DNA of 64,000 nucleotides from Polyangiaceae bacterium (GCA_022842465.1 JALHPN010000014.1:1-64000), one strand, 5' to 3'; positions 19,556 to 28,279 are shown, counted from the first letter of the stretch. Program-made: numbers and translations. Notes: generated by a model not told the origin, from the sequence alone.

Positions 19556-20275
19556 TCACGCCCCTCCGAGCACGCACTCGACGAGCGTGTCCTCGCCGAG
19601 GCGCAGCTGACGCGTCCGCGGACGCATCGCCTCGGAGACCTCCGCGATCTCGGGCAACGCGAGGCTCGGTCGTCCGGACCCCAGGAGGAGCGGAGCGACG
19701 GTGAGATAGAGGCGCTCGAGGCACCCTGCCTCGAGGAAGCGCGAGACGGTGACGCCGCCGCCCTCGACGTACACGCGCCGGAGGCCGCGCTCCGCGAGCG
19801 CCGTCACGATCGCGCGCGGGTCGAGGATGCCGCGCGCATCCTCCGGGATCGGGAGGACCTCCGCGTCGCCCACGCGCGTCCGTCCGCGGACCCGACTCGC
19901 GGACGCGACGACGAGCGTCCTCGCGGCCCCGTCGCTCGCGACGCGCGACGATGCCGGGAGCGACAGGGACGGATCGACGATGACGCGGACCGGATTCGGA
20001 CCGGCGACGAGCCGGACGGTGAGCTCTGGATCGTCGAGCCGAGCGGTCTCGATCCCGACGACGACGGCGTCGAACAAGGCGCGCATCCGATGCGCATGAC
20101 GGAGGCCGAGCGAGCCGGACAGCCACTTCGACCCGCCGCGTGCCGTGGCGATACGACCGTCGAGGCTCTGCGCAAGATGCGCAACGGCGCAGGTCTCGGG
20201 GAGATCATGGACGAGCGAGTCATAGAGCTCGGAGAGCGCGCGCTCGTCGTCGTCGTCGAGATCTCCCTCGCCCAC
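19556..20275 (-). CDS. RibD C-terminal-type (dihydrofolate reductase fold) reductase
   Basis: About 239 residues. [28 protein letters not shown] and the terminal VYVEGGG...LTVAPLLLG belong to the RibD reductase domain, which in riboflavin synthesis reduces a ribosylaminopyrimidinone with NADPH. No deaminase domain is attached. GTG at 20275 is chosen because TAGCGT (20284-20289) lies 8 bases upstream; the frame stays open further, so a longer form is possible. First gene of the operon and its likely entry point: a pyrimidine or pteridine intermediate would be reduced here. Confidence 0.85.
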   Translation of the reverse strand: MGEGDLDDDDERALSELYDSLVHDLPETCAVAHLAQSLDGRIATARGGSKWLSGSLGLRHAHRMRALFDAVVVGIETARLDDPELTVRLVAGPNPVRVIVDPSLSLPASSRVASDGAARTLVVASASRVRGRTRVGDAEVLPIPEDARGILDPRAIVTALAERGLRRVYVEGGGVTVSRFLEAGCLERLYLTVAPLLLGSGRPSLALPEIAEVSEAMRPRTRQLRLGEDTLVECVLGGA

Positions 20276-20429
20276 GGCGGGGCACGCTAGGCCGGCGGCG
20301 GGGCGAAGCCAAGCCAGGCGGGGTGCGGACTGCGATCCGTAGCGAGCTGGATCCAGGGATTGGGCAACGAAGGGCCGCGTCGTCGTCGCCCCGGTGACGA
20401 CATCGTTGACGAAGCTGCCGCGGATGCCG

Positions 20430-20445
20430 TGGCACACACCATGCT
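20430..20445 (+). promoter_or_regulatory. Possible sigma-54 -24/-12 promoter
   Basis: TGGCACACACCATGCT has GG and GC separated by exactly 10 bases and matches the -24/-12 consensus at most positions. The predicted transcript would start about 2 bases before the ATG at 20458, which fits poorly with the good ribosome site there. Confidence 0.3.
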
Positions 20446-20457
20446 CGAAGGGAGGAC

Positions 20458-20856
20458 ATGAAGAAGGAGATGACCCTCGACGCCATCGCCCGCGGGCCCC
20501 AGGTCGACCGGTGGCTCGCCGCGGCCGTCCTCGCCTTCGCCGCGGCGACGACGGCCGGCTGCGGGACCGATGGGACGGAAGACGAGGAGGGCACGAGCGC
20601 GGACGCCGTGCGGAGCTCTGACGGCTGCATCGACGTCGAGTCGAGCGACATCACGCTCAAGGATGCACCCTCCGGCGGCTACCGGCAGGACGAGGGCCGC
20701 ACGGACGACCGGCGCGAGGACGCGCCGGGCGGCGGGATCACGCGATGCCGGGACAAGCCTGCGCCCTCGAGCGGCTACGACGACGCGCCGAGCGGCGGCA
20801 CGCCCCCACCGGCGCGTGAGCCGCGCGGCGACGCCCCGTCCGGCAGTTGGTGGTGA
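20458..20856 (+). CDS. Lipoprotein with DAPSGG-type repeats
   Basis: 132 residues. A signal sequence ending TTAGC supplies a possible lipobox Cys. The mature protein is hydrophilic and repeats a short motif four times: DAPSGGY, DAPGGGI, DAPSGGT and DAPSGSWW at the very C-terminus. GGGAGGAC just before the ATG is one of the best ribosome sites in the window. No family recognised. The repeats could be a binding or anchoring sequence; a peptide-precursor role cannot be excluded, but no maturation enzyme is adjacent. Confidence 0.65.
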   Translation: MKKEMTLDAIARGPQVDRWLAAAVLAFAAATTAGCGTDGTEDEEGTSADAVRSSDGCIDVESSDITLKDAPSGGYRQDEGRTDDRREDAPGGGITRCRDKPAPSSGYDDAPSGGTPPPAREPRGDAPSGSWW

Positions 20857-20904
20857 TCCGCGTAGCGTCTTGTCCGCGCGTCGAGCCGGCCCCACCATGA
20901 GTGG

Positions 20905-21282
20905 GTGATCTCGCGCTCCACCTCCTGGGTCCTCGCCGCCGCAGTACTCGTCGCCGGACTGAGCGGATGCCAGAGGCCGGCGCTGGCGCCCGAGTCCAGA
21001 TCCGTGACCGTCACCATCCTGCCGCCGCCGGCGACGTGCGAACGTGTCGCTCTGATCGAGGGGAGAGCAGGAAGCCAGTGGGAGACGCATCCGCTCGCCA
21101 TCCAGGACGGCGCTCTCCTCACCTACGCGATGAACGATCTTCGGAACCGGGCGTCGTCGGTCGGCGCAAACTACGTCCAGCGCTCGGAGCCGACCCTCTC
21201 TGCGCCGTGGGGACGGATCACGAGCGCGGCCTACGCGGGCGTCGCCTACCGCTGCGCGACGGAGGCGCCACCTCCCTCGTAG
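20905..21282 (+). CDS. Small lipoprotein, DUF4156-like
   Basis: 125 residues from GTG. The lipobox is LSGC near residue 22. NDLRNRASSVGANYVQ recalls the DUF4156 family of enterobacterial outer-membrane lipoproteins, in which this helix precedes a conserved Cys. Here the C-terminal YRC fills that role. Function unknown. 48 bases after the repeat lipoprotein and probably co-transcribed. Confidence 0.65.
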   Translation: MISRSTSWVLAAAVLVAGLSGCQRPALAPESRSVTVTILPPPATCERVALIEGRAGSQWETHPLAIQDGALLTYAMNDLRNRASSVGANYVQRSEPTLSAPWGRITSAAYAGVAYRCATEAPPPS

Positions 21283-21311
21283 GCCTCGTCGCGCCGTGCG
21301 GCCGACCTCCC

Positions 21312-21791
21312 CTACCCACGCCGAGCTTTCTCGATGGCCGCGACGTCGATCTTTCGCATCGTCATCATCGCCGAGAAGGCTCGCTGCGCCTCCGCGCCCC
21401 CCGCGGCCATCGCCTCCGTGAGCACGCGCGGCGTGATCTGCCACGAGAGACCCCAGCGGTCCTTGCACCAACCGCACTCACTCTCCTTCCCGCCGTTGCC
21501 GACGATCGCGTTCCAGTAGCGATCGGTCTCCGCCTGGTCTTCGGTGCTGACCTGGAAGGAGAACGCCTCGCTGTGCTCGAACTGCGGACCGCCGTTGAGA
21601 CCGAGGCACGGGATCCCGAGCACCGTGAAGTCCACGGTGAGCACGTCGCCCTGCTTGCCTCCCGGGAAGTCGCCGGGCGCCCTGTGGACCGCGCGCAGCT
21701 CGCTGTTCGGGAACGTCGCCGCGTAGAAGCGCGCCGCCGCTTCGGCGTCCTTGTCGAACCACAGGCAGATCGTGTTCTTCGCAACCTTCAT
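21312..21791 (-). CDS. VOC/PhnB-like (3-dmu-9_3-mt) family protein
   Basis: 159 residues. NTICLWFDKDAEAAARFY at the N-terminus, FTVLGIPCLGLNGGP, and a second half with FSFQVSTEDQAETDRYWN and GWCKDRWGLSWQI are characteristic of the PhnB/glyoxalase-fold family PF06983. Such proteins are small dimeric beta-alpha-beta-beta-beta domains of varied or unknown chemistry. The start ATG has a strong ribosome site (AGGAGGAC) 4 bases upstream. Confidence 0.88.
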   Translation of the reverse strand: MKVAKNTICLWFDKDAEAAARFYAATFPNSELRAVHRAPGDFPGGKQGDVLTVDFTVLGIPCLGLNGGPQFEHSEAFSFQVSTEDQAETDRYWNAIVGNGGKESECGWCKDRWGLSWQITPRVLTEAMAAGGAEAQRAFSAMMTMRKIDVAAIEKARRG

Positions 21792-21964
21792 GGTGTCCTC
21801 CTACGACGTCGCCGGAGCCTAACGCGCTGCGGGCCGAGACGGGCATAGCCGTCGTGCCGCACCAGGCTCGCCCCGCTCCGGCGCGCACCGGGCCCCGGCG
21901 CCTCGGGTAGCGCGCGTCGTGCCTGCGGTCGACGAGAGAACGGGGTAGGTTGAGTGACCTCCCG

Positions 21965-22648
21965 ATGCCCCCGCGCTTCTTCGCCACGCCGCTGGTCGTG
22001 CTCCTCGCCTGCGGCGAGGCCGGCACCGCGTCCTCCCCGGACGCCTCTGCGGACACGGACGCCTCTGCGGAGGCGGACGCGGGACCGCGGCTGACCACCA
22101 TCCTGCCGAGGCCGAGCCTCGACGGCCTCCGGCCGTGGGTACTCGGCGGAGGAGACCCGGGAACGACGTTCGCCCTCGCCGGCGACGAGCTCGTCGTGAG
22201 CGGTCCCCTCCTCGGGTATCTCGCGACGAGCCGGTCGGACCACGGGGAGCTGGTCCTCTCGTTCGCGTGGCGGTGGGTGCAGGACGGGAACAGCGGGATG
22301 TTCCTCCACCTCGCCGGCCCGGATCAGATCTGGCCGCGAACCATCGAGGTGCAGCTCCTCCCTGGACAGGCCGGCGCGCTGCTCGCGCTCTCGGGCGCCG
22401 AGCTGCGCGAGGCGCCGGGCGGCGCGCTCGTCGCGAGCAAGCCGCGCTTCGCGGGCACGGAGAACCCGAGCGGGCAGTGGAACACGGGCGTCGTCGAGAT
22501 CGCCGGCGGCATGCTCCGCTTCACGATGAACGGCGTCCTCGCGAACGAGGCCTACGTCGAACCGGGCGCCCGCGGCAGCGTCGCGTTCGAGTCCGAGGGC
22601 GGCGAGATCCACTTCCGCGAGACGAGTCTGCTCGAGCCACGCCGCTGA
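21965..22648 (+). CDS. DUF1080 (3-keto-disaccharide hydrolase-like) lipoprotein
   Basis: 227 residues. The signal ends at VLLAC, followed by an Asp/Ala/Ser-rich spacer. The rest is a concanavalin-like jelly roll with FAWRWVQDGNSGMFLHLAG, TIEVQLLPGQ and QWNTGVVEIAGGMLRFTMNG, matching the DUF1080 family of secreted sugar-binding or hydrolase-like domains. The ATG at 21965 places the signal peptide correctly; an in-frame TTG at 21950 is possible. Confidence 0.82.
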   Translation: MPPRFFATPLVVLLACGEAGTASSPDASADTDASAEADAGPRLTTILPRPSLDGLRPWVLGGGDPGTTFALAGDELVVSGPLLGYLATSRSDHGELVLSFAWRWVQDGNSGMFLHLAGPDQIWPRTIEVQLLPGQAGALLALSGAELREAPGGALVASKPRFAGTENPSGQWNTGVVEIAGGMLRFTMNGVLANEAYVEPGARGSVAFESEGGEIHFRETSLLEPRR

Positions 22649-22690
22649 GAACGCGTCAGCCGGCACCGCCGCGCGTCGGGTCCGGCGGCC

Positions 22691-22816
22691 CTCGGTGGAC
22701 CGCATAGACGTCCCCGGAGTTCGCGTCGAACGGTAACGCGCGGAGGTAGCGAGCCATCCCCTCCGCATCGATCTCGCGGCCAGGGCCGAGCGCGAGCTCG
22801 TGACTCTCGCCGAGCG
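22691..22816 (-). pseudogene. 3' relic of an FkbM methyltransferase gene
   Basis: This stretch is nearly identical to 39978-40098, the 3' end of the FkbM gene in this window. Shared minus-strand coding includes GESHELALGPGRE, MARYLRALPF and NSGDVYAV. No upstream part of the gene is present. The similarity stops abruptly at 22816, at the border with the DUF1587-like fragment. Confidence 0.75.
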
Positions 22817-22820
22817 CCTG

Positions 22821-22950
22821 ACTCGTCGAGAGAGCTCTCCGCTCTTGGTGAACCCCGCGGTGCCGTTGTCCGCCGGGAAGGCCGGCTCGAGATCCGCCGA
22901 GACCCTGAGCAGATCGCGGACCGACGGGGCGTCTCCGCGGCGCGGGCCGC
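22821..22950 (-). pseudogene. Fragment of a DUF1587/DUF1592-type gene
   Basis: The minus strand reads VRDLLRVSADLEPAFPADN then GTAGFTKSGELS. This resembles the DUF1587 block (VRDLLG...FPADD...GFDN) of large secreted cytochrome-associated proteins in Myxococcota and Planctomycetes. It lacks a start and the rest of the domains and is fused end to end with the FkbM relic. Identification is by motif only. Confidence 0.5.
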
Positions 22951-22955
22951 GTCGT

Positions 22956-23897
22956 TCAGAAACGGATCGTGGCCGTCGCGAGGGCTCGCTTGGTCGGACG
23001 AGGCCACGCGAGCGCGGTGATCGCCGCCGCCGCAGCGAAGCCGCAGACCACGAACGCAACCGTCGAGACCGTCGCGTCCCGAAAGGCGTCGTCCTGGCGC
23101 GTGAGCCCGGCCGGAGGGCAAGCGCCACTCGTGCACAGTGCGTCACGGTCGTCCTTTGCACTCGCCGCGCGGACGCCGAAGAGGGCGCCGACGCCTGCGG
23201 CCGCGACCGCGACACCCGCGGCCGCCCAGAAGACGGCCGGCGGCCCCGACCCGGTTGGTGTCGTGGGAGCGACGCGCGCGATCACCGCGTCGCGAGGCGC
23301 GGCGGGTGCATCTGCGCGTACGAGCGGAGCGATCGAGACGGTCGTCGTGGCGGGCTCGGACCCGACCTCGATCGCGCGCGTCGCGGTGACGAAGCCGGGA
23401 CGCGAAGCGTCGAGCACGTGTCTTCCCGGGTCGATCGGGAAGTCGCTGCGCCACGCGGCACGAGGAACCTCCCGCCCGTCGAGCCGCAGGACGAGATCGC
23501 TGGCATCGTCCACGGGCTCGAGCCGCACGTGGGCGAGCCTCTTCTCGAGCTCGCTCGCCCTGGCGCGCGCCGTCGCTTCCAGCGCCTTCGCGTCGGCCGT
23601 TGCTTTCGTCTTCGCGAGCCGCGCGGCCTCCAGAAACTCGGCCCACGCGGTAGCGGTCTTGCCGTCCGTCTCGTGGCACGCGGCGAGGTTCATCAACGTG
23701 CCGAGTCGCGGCGCCAATCGATGGCTGTCCGCGAGCTTCGCGCACGCGCGCGCCGCGTCTCCGGCCTCGAGGAGAGCGCGGCCCTCGCGGAAGAGCGCCT
23801 CCGCGAGCACGGCGTCGGGCTCGTCGGCGCGCGCTTCTCTCGCATGTATCGATGCTGACGCGATCGCGATGGAGAAAGCGAAACGGCGCGCAAGCAT
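22956..23897 (-). CDS. Secreted protein with PEGA-like domain and two C-terminal TM segments
   Basis: 313 residues. The signal peptide is cleaved near ARADEP. A TPR-like helical part (LFREGRALLEAGD, GTLMNLAACHE) is followed by a PEGA-like beta domain (LVLRLDGREVP, IDPGRHVLDASRPG). Two hydrophobic helices flank a loop with paired cysteines (CTSGAC). The same layout appears at 32532. ATG at 23897 is chosen because TAAGAT ends 7 bases before it; ATG at 23906 overlaps that hexamer. Probably an envelope protein; function unknown. Confidence 0.8.
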   Translation of the reverse strand: MLARRFAFSIAIASASIHAREARADEPDAVLAEALFREGRALLEAGDAARACAKLADSHRLAPRLGTLMNLAACHETDGKTATAWAEFLEAARLAKTKATADAKALEATARARASELEKRLAHVRLEPVDDASDLVLRLDGREVPRAAWRSDFPIDPGRHVLDASRPGFVTATRAIEVGSEPATTTVSIAPLVRADAPAAPRDAVIARVAPTTPTGSGPPAVFWAAAGVAVAAAGVGALFGVRAASAKDDRDALCTSGACPPAGLTRQDDAFRDATVSTVAFVVCGFAAAAAITALAWPRPTKRALATATIRF

Positions 23898-23904
23898 GGG
23901 ACGC

Positions 23905-23910
23905 ATCTTA
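23905..23910 (-). promoter_or_regulatory. -10 hexamer, leaderless start at 23897
   Basis: TAAGAT, 7 bases before the second in-frame ATG; it excludes the first ATG as the start. Confidence 0.45.
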
Positions 23911-23951
23911 ACGCGACGGAGTCGAGGCGCGCGCGTATTCTCGAAGATGCC

Positions 23952-24908
23952 GTGCCGCCGCCACGCCTCTCACGTGCCCGCCCACGACGTCGAGCTCTCG
24001 CCCTCGTCGGGGCCGCGACGGTCGCGCTCGCCGGGTGCGGGGTGATCCTAGGCCTCGACCGGCTGCCGGCAGAGGACGCGAACGCGGAGGACGATGCGTC
24101 CGCCGACGCCGCTGCGCCCGCGACGGCGGATGCAGGATATTGCGCGCGCGCCGAGGCCGGGACGCTCTTCTGCGAGGACTTCGACGACGACGGCCCGCCG
24201 TTCGCGAGGTGGAAGGGCTTCCTCGGCGCCTTTCCTCCCAGCCGTGCCGAGGACGCCTCGGCGGAGCGCACGACCGACCTCTCCCACACGACGCCGGCAT
24301 CGCTCCGCGTCCAGGCACGCCGCTCGGGCGCGAGCGCGTACGCATACCTGGTGACGGAGCTCGACGATGTTCGGGGCGCACGCGCGATCGCCATGACGGC
24401 GCGGGCGAAGATCCTCGCCTGGACGGACGACCGCGACGCGGCGTTCCTGGATCCGAGCCATCCGAACCCGCGCGCCAACATCTTCGGTATCGCGGCGGCG
24501 AAAGGACCGCTCGCCGTGGGCGCGCAGCTCATGTTCTCGTCGCAGCTGCTCGGCGTCTACGCCGGTTCCCTCGCGGACACGGCGGTCACCGACGTCGCCA
24601 CGGCGCCCTTCGACTACGAGGGGGCGTCTCGCATCGCGTGGATCAGCGTCCACCTCGCAATCGGACAACCGCAAGCGGCGCGCGCCCATGCGGCGACCGC
24701 CGGCCGCGAGCCAACGTGCCCCGACGCGCCCGCGGTCGCGATTGTCTGGGCGTCGGTTCCGCTGCGCGACGCGCTCTGCATCCCGGTCGACGCCGTCTTC
24801 GCCGACCTCTCGACGCAGGCGCTCGCCGTGAACCTCGGCCTCGGTCTGGGGGACGACGCAACGGCGTCGGTCGCGCTCGACACCTTCCACGTCTGGGGGC
24901 TCCCCTGA
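23952..24908 (+). CDS. Lipoprotein with jelly-roll-like domain
   Basis: 318 residues from GTG. The lipobox is ALAGC, then an Asp/Ala-rich spacer. GTLFCEDFDDDGPPFARWKGF opens a domain typical of myxobacterial concanavalin-like secreted proteins (FC-DDFD...W). The C-terminus VALDTFHVWGLP fits the last strand of such a fold. A related design is seen in the 29571 gene. Function unknown, perhaps carbohydrate binding. Confidence 0.7.
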   Translation: MPPPRLSRARPRRRALALVGAATVALAGCGVILGLDRLPAEDANAEDDASADAAAPATADAGYCARAEAGTLFCEDFDDDGPPFARWKGFLGAFPPSRAEDASAERTTDLSHTTPASLRVQARRSGASAYAYLVTELDDVRGARAIAMTARAKILAWTDDRDAAFLDPSHPNPRANIFGIAAAKGPLAVGAQLMFSSQLLGVYAGSLADTAVTDVATAPFDYEGASRIAWISVHLAIGQPQAARAHAATAGREPTCPDAPAVAIVWASVPLRDALCIPVDAVFADLSTQALAVNLGLGLGDDATASVALDTFHVWGLP

Positions 24909-24945
24909 CGAGACGAGATGCTCGCGCCGCGCGGCGCGGTCGCGC

Positions 24946-24951
24946 TACCTT
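24946..24951 (+). promoter_or_regulatory. -10 hexamer, leaderless start at 24958
   Basis: TACCTT, 6 bases before the GTG. Confidence 0.5.
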
Positions 24952-24957
24952 CGGGGG

Positions 24958-26346
24958 GTGCCGCCGAAGACCGACGGGAGCGTCACCAAGAGCCGCGATC
25001 AGCTGATCGTGTCGCCAGATGGCGCCGTGCTCGCGGTGACGTCCGGCCCGCAGAAGGGTGTGACCTTTCCGATCCCCGGCCAGGTCGGCGGCCAGCTCCG
25101 TATCGGCAAGGCGCTGGGGAACGACATCGTCCTCGAGGACGACCTCGTCTCGCGGCAGCACATGTTGCTCGAACGCACTGACGGCGGCCTGCGGGTCCGC
25201 GATCTCGACAGCAGGAACGGAGTACGCGTCGGTGGCATCGCCGTGAAGGAGGCACTGGTCGAGCCCGGCTCGCTCATCCAGCTCGGCGACACGGAGCTGC
25301 TCGTCCGCGTCGCGGCGCGCGGCGTGGTCGTCCCGCCGAGCGAGTCGGACCGCTTCGTTCATGCGCGCGGACGTAGCCTCGCGATGCGCCGCATCTTCGG
25401 GCTCCTCGAGCGCGCCGCGCCAGGCAACGCCACGATCCTCCTCCTCGGCGAGACGGGCACAGGAAAGGACGTCCTCGCGCGAAGCGTGCATGCAGCATCA
25501 AAGCGCCACGACCAGGCGTTCGAGGTCGTCGACTGCGGCGCGATCGCGCCGACGCTGATCGAGAGTGAGCTCTTTGGGCACGAGAAGGGGGCGTTCACCG
25601 GCGCCTCCACGCAGCACGTGGGCGCGTTCGAGCGTGCGCAGGGTGGCACGCTCTTCCTCGACGAGCTCGGAGAGCTGCCGCTCGCGCTCCAAGCGAAGCT
25701 CCTGCGCGCGCTCGAGGCGCGCGAGATCCGACGCGTCGGCGGGAGCAAGGCGCTCCCGGTCAACGTGCGCGTCATCGCGGCGACGATGCGAGACCTCGAG
25801 GCCGAGGTCGCCGCAGGCACGTTCCGGCAGGACCTCTACTTCCGGCTCGCCGTCGTCCCCGTCCACGTGCCCCCGCTCCGCGGGCGGCTCGACGACCTCG
25901 CGCTGCTCGCAGAATTGCTCCTGCAGTCGGCGAGCGACGCGGCCCCGCTCTCGCTGGGTCCGAAGGCGCTCGCCCAGCTCCGCTCGTACGACTGGCCCGG
26001 CAACGTGCGCGAGCTGCGGAACGTGCTCGAGCGCGCCACCGTCCTCGCGCACGCGTGCGGCGAGACGGTGATCGAGGAGGTCGACGTGCGGCCCGGGAAG
26101 TCGCCCCTCGCCGTGGCGGCGGCGAGCGCTCTCGCGCACAAGTTCGAGGATGGCGTCACGTACCGCGACGCTCGCAATCGCGCTGAGCACGACTTCGAGA
26201 TCGCGTTCGTGACCTGGCTGCTCGGACGACACGGTGGCAACATCACCGCCGCTGCACGCGCAGCGCAGATGGACCGGAAGTACCTCGGAGACCTTGCGCG
26301 TAAGCACGCCATCCGTGCGCCCGAGGGCTCGAAGACGGAGACCTGA
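24958..26346 (+). CDS. FHA-domain sigma-54 activator (GAFTGA intact)
   Basis: 462 residues. The FHA domain (near 40-120; LVSRQHMLLE, SRNGVRVGG) senses a phosphothreonine partner. The AAA+ domain has Walker A GETGTGKD, the sigma-54 contact GHEKGAFTGA, Walker B TLFLDELGEL and the arginine-finger region FRQDLYFRL. A Fis-type HTH (NITAAARAAQMDRKYLGDL) ends the protein. It should act as a kinase-controlled activator of sigma-54 promoters. It is convergent with kinase 3, a candidate upstream kinase by proximity only. Confidence 0.95.
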   Translation: MPPKTDGSVTKSRDQLIVSPDGAVLAVTSGPQKGVTFPIPGQVGGQLRIGKALGNDIVLEDDLVSRQHMLLERTDGGLRVRDLDSRNGVRVGGIAVKEALVEPGSLIQLGDTELLVRVAARGVVVPPSESDRFVHARGRSLAMRRIFGLLERAAPGNATILLLGETGTGKDVLARSVHAASKRHDQAFEVVDCGAIAPTLIESELFGHEKGAFTGASTQHVGAFERAQGGTLFLDELGELPLALQAKLLRALEAREIRRVGGSKALPVNVRVIAATMRDLEAEVAAGTFRQDLYFRLAVVPVHVPPLRGRLDDLALLAELLLQSASDAAPLSLGPKALAQLRSYDWPGNVRELRNVLERATVLAHACGETVIEEVDVRPGKSPLAVAAASALAHKFEDGVTYRDARNRAEHDFEIAFVTWLLGRHGGNITAAARAAQMDRKYLGDLARKHAIRAPEGSKTET

Positions 26347-26456
26347 TCGACGGCGCGGCCTGAGACGGCGCTTCTTCTCGAGGCGACGTATCCTCTCTCG
26401 ACATCGCTGGGATCGACCGCGCCGCGAGCTCAGTGCCCGCCGCAGGCAGGGGCGGT

Positions 26457-27986
26457 TCACTCGCGGTCGGTGGGGATGCCGACGAGCGCGCTCGGGAGCT
26501 GGGATGGGGAAGTCCGCTGCGGAGACGGCGTGGTCGCGGCCGGGCTGACGTGAGACGGCACCTCCTTGGAGCGCCGTCGCGCCGGCGCGACCGCCTGACC
26601 GCGGGTCCCCAGCGGGGGGACCACCTCGGGCTTCGGCGCCTCGCTCGCAGGCGCGACGGGAGGGTCGACGGTGGGGAGCGGCAAGCGCGACGGCGGGTCG
26701 GCCGCGACCCGCTGCAAGGGCGACGGGGACGGGGACGGGGACGGGGACGACGGGTCGCGTCGTCCCGACACGAACACGGTGGCGGCGAGCGCCAGGGCGA
26801 CACTCGCGCCCCAGAGCGTTCGTCGTCGATGCCCCCGGGCACGTGAGCTCGCAGCCGCCGGCCTCGCGACGCCACCCTCGAAAGAGGACACGTGGGGATC
26901 TCCGGTGCTCGGCGGAGCGGGACGGGTCGGCTCGGGCTCGAGAGCACGTGGCTCGCGCGAATGCGGCGGCGCGAGCGAGCGGCCGAGCCGCGAGGCGTGG
27001 CTCGTGCTGGCGAGCTCCACGGCCGCGCGACATGCCTTCCTCCGAGCGATGCACTCCCCGAGCTCTGTGCACAAGACGGCCGCGACGTCGCTCGGCGACG
27101 CGCGGCCGAGCACCTGCTCCACGGCGGTGGCCATGGCGGCCGCCGTTGGATAGCGGGCAGCAGGATCGCTCGCCAGCGCCCGGCGTGCGACGGCGTCGAC
27201 CTCGGGTGTCAGCTCGGAGTTCACCTCGTCGACCCGGGGGATCTCGCCGTAGAGGATGTTCGCCACGGTCGCCGCGACCTCGTCGGCATAGTGCAGTCGC
27301 CGACCCGCGAGGCACTCCCAGAGCACGACGCCGGCCGCGTAGATGTCCGTCTGCGACGAGAGTGTCTCCCCACGCGCTTGCTCGGGAGCCATGTAGGCGA
27401 ACTTGCCCTTCAGCTCGCCTTGCTGCGTGGACTGCATCCGCCCCGCGGCTTTGGCGACCCCGAAGTCTGCCAGTCGCGCGACGCCGTCCGTGCCGACGAG
27501 CACGTTCGAGGGCGAGACGTCGCGATGGATGAGGTCGAGAGGGGTACCGTCCTCGGCGCACGCGCGGTGCGCCGCGTCCAGCCCCTCGAGCATGTCCACC
27601 ACCAGGGCGCCGACGACGCGCGGCGAGAGCTTCCCCCCGCGCGCCGAGACCGTGCGAAAGAGCTCCGCGAGCGATGCGCCCTCGACGTACTCCATCACGA
27701 GGACGAGCTCGCCGTCCTCCTCGACGACGTCGAGCACGCTCACGACCTTCGGGTGCCGGATACGCGTCGAGAGCCAAGCCTCGTCGCGCATCATCGGCAT
27801 CGCGTCCGAGTGGCGCGCGAGGTGTCCGTGCATCCGCTTGACGGCGACGACGCGCGCGAAGCCGGAGGCGCCCTCTTGCTTGGCCAGATAGACCGTGGCC
27901 ACACCTCCGGCCGCGATCTCGTCGTACAGGACGTACCGTCCGATCCGGCCGACGCACGGCGTCAAGCTGTCCACCTCCGACGGCAC
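26457..27986 (-). CDS. Ser/Thr protein kinase with one TM helix
   Basis: A 509-residue kinase. AAGGVATVY glycine loop, Lys50 in VAVKRM, HRDVSPSN (about 156), DFGVAK and GKFAYMAPEQ. HRDVSP instead of HRDLKP is common in myxobacterial kinases. A transmembrane helix (LWGASVALALAATVFVSG) separates the cytosolic kinase from a Pro/Ser-rich external tail with an SPSPSPSPS run. The GTG at 27986 is set by TACCGT 6 bases upstream; the much longer open frame upstream is antisense to the beta-propeller gene and is not believed. Confidence 0.9.
   Translation of the reverse strand: MPSEVDSLTPCVGRIGRYVLYDEIAAGGVATVYLAKQEGASGFARVVAVKRMHGHLARHSDAMPMMRDEAWLSTRIRHPKVVSVLDVVEEDGELVLVMEYVEGASLAELFRTVSARGGKLSPRVVGALVVDMLEGLDAAHRACAEDGTPLDLIHRDVSPSNVLVGTDGVARLADFGVAKAAGRMQSTQQGELKGKFAYMAPEQARGETLSSQTDIYAAGVVLWECLAGRRLHYADEVAATVANILYGEIPRVDEVNSELTPEVDAVARRALASDPAARYPTAAAMATAVEQVLGRASPSDVAAVLCTELGECIARRKACRAAVELASTSHASRLGRSLAPPHSREPRALEPEPTRPAPPSTGDPHVSSFEGGVARPAAASSRARGHRRRTLWGASVALALAATVFVSGRRDPSSPSPSPSPSPLQRVAADPPSRLPLPTVDPPVAPASEAPKPEVVPPLGTRGQAVAPARRRSKEVPSHVSPAATTPSPQRTSPSQLPSALVGIPTDRE
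26725..26748. repeat. GGGGAC x4 microsatellite in kinase 3
   Basis: Four perfect copies of a 6-base unit encode the Ser-Pro repeats of the extracytoplasmic tail. Copy number could vary without a frameshift. Confidence 0.8.
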
Positions 27987-27992
27987 CCCCAG

Positions 27993-27998
27993 ACGGTA
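27993..27998 (-). promoter_or_regulatory. -10 hexamer, leaderless start at 27986
   Basis: TACCGT, 6 bases before the GTG of kinase 3. Nothing else was recognised between here and 28279. Confidence 0.5.
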
Positions 27999-28279
27999 GC
28001 GCGGAACGTGCCTCTCCGGCGAACCGCCCGGCGCCTCATGAGCTCTTCGTCGCGCGATCACCCTCCGCGCCGCGGACACGCGCGGCAGCGAGACGAGGCC
28101 GGCGAGACGGGCGAGACGTCCGCTCGCAGACCGAGAGGGCCGCCGAACGCTCGCGTCGGCCGCCGCCGGACACGGGCAGCGCGCGGGCCCCGTCGACGGT
28201 CCCGCTGCCGCGGTTCGTCCGCCAGGTAAACGCGAGACAGGATCGATCCAAGAGGCCGTCGCGTCGTGGAGCCGAGCCG

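Noticed and set aside
27987-28279. Possible small genes in a 293-base gap
   Set aside because: The open frames there are Arg/Ser/Gly-rich without start signals or signal peptides.
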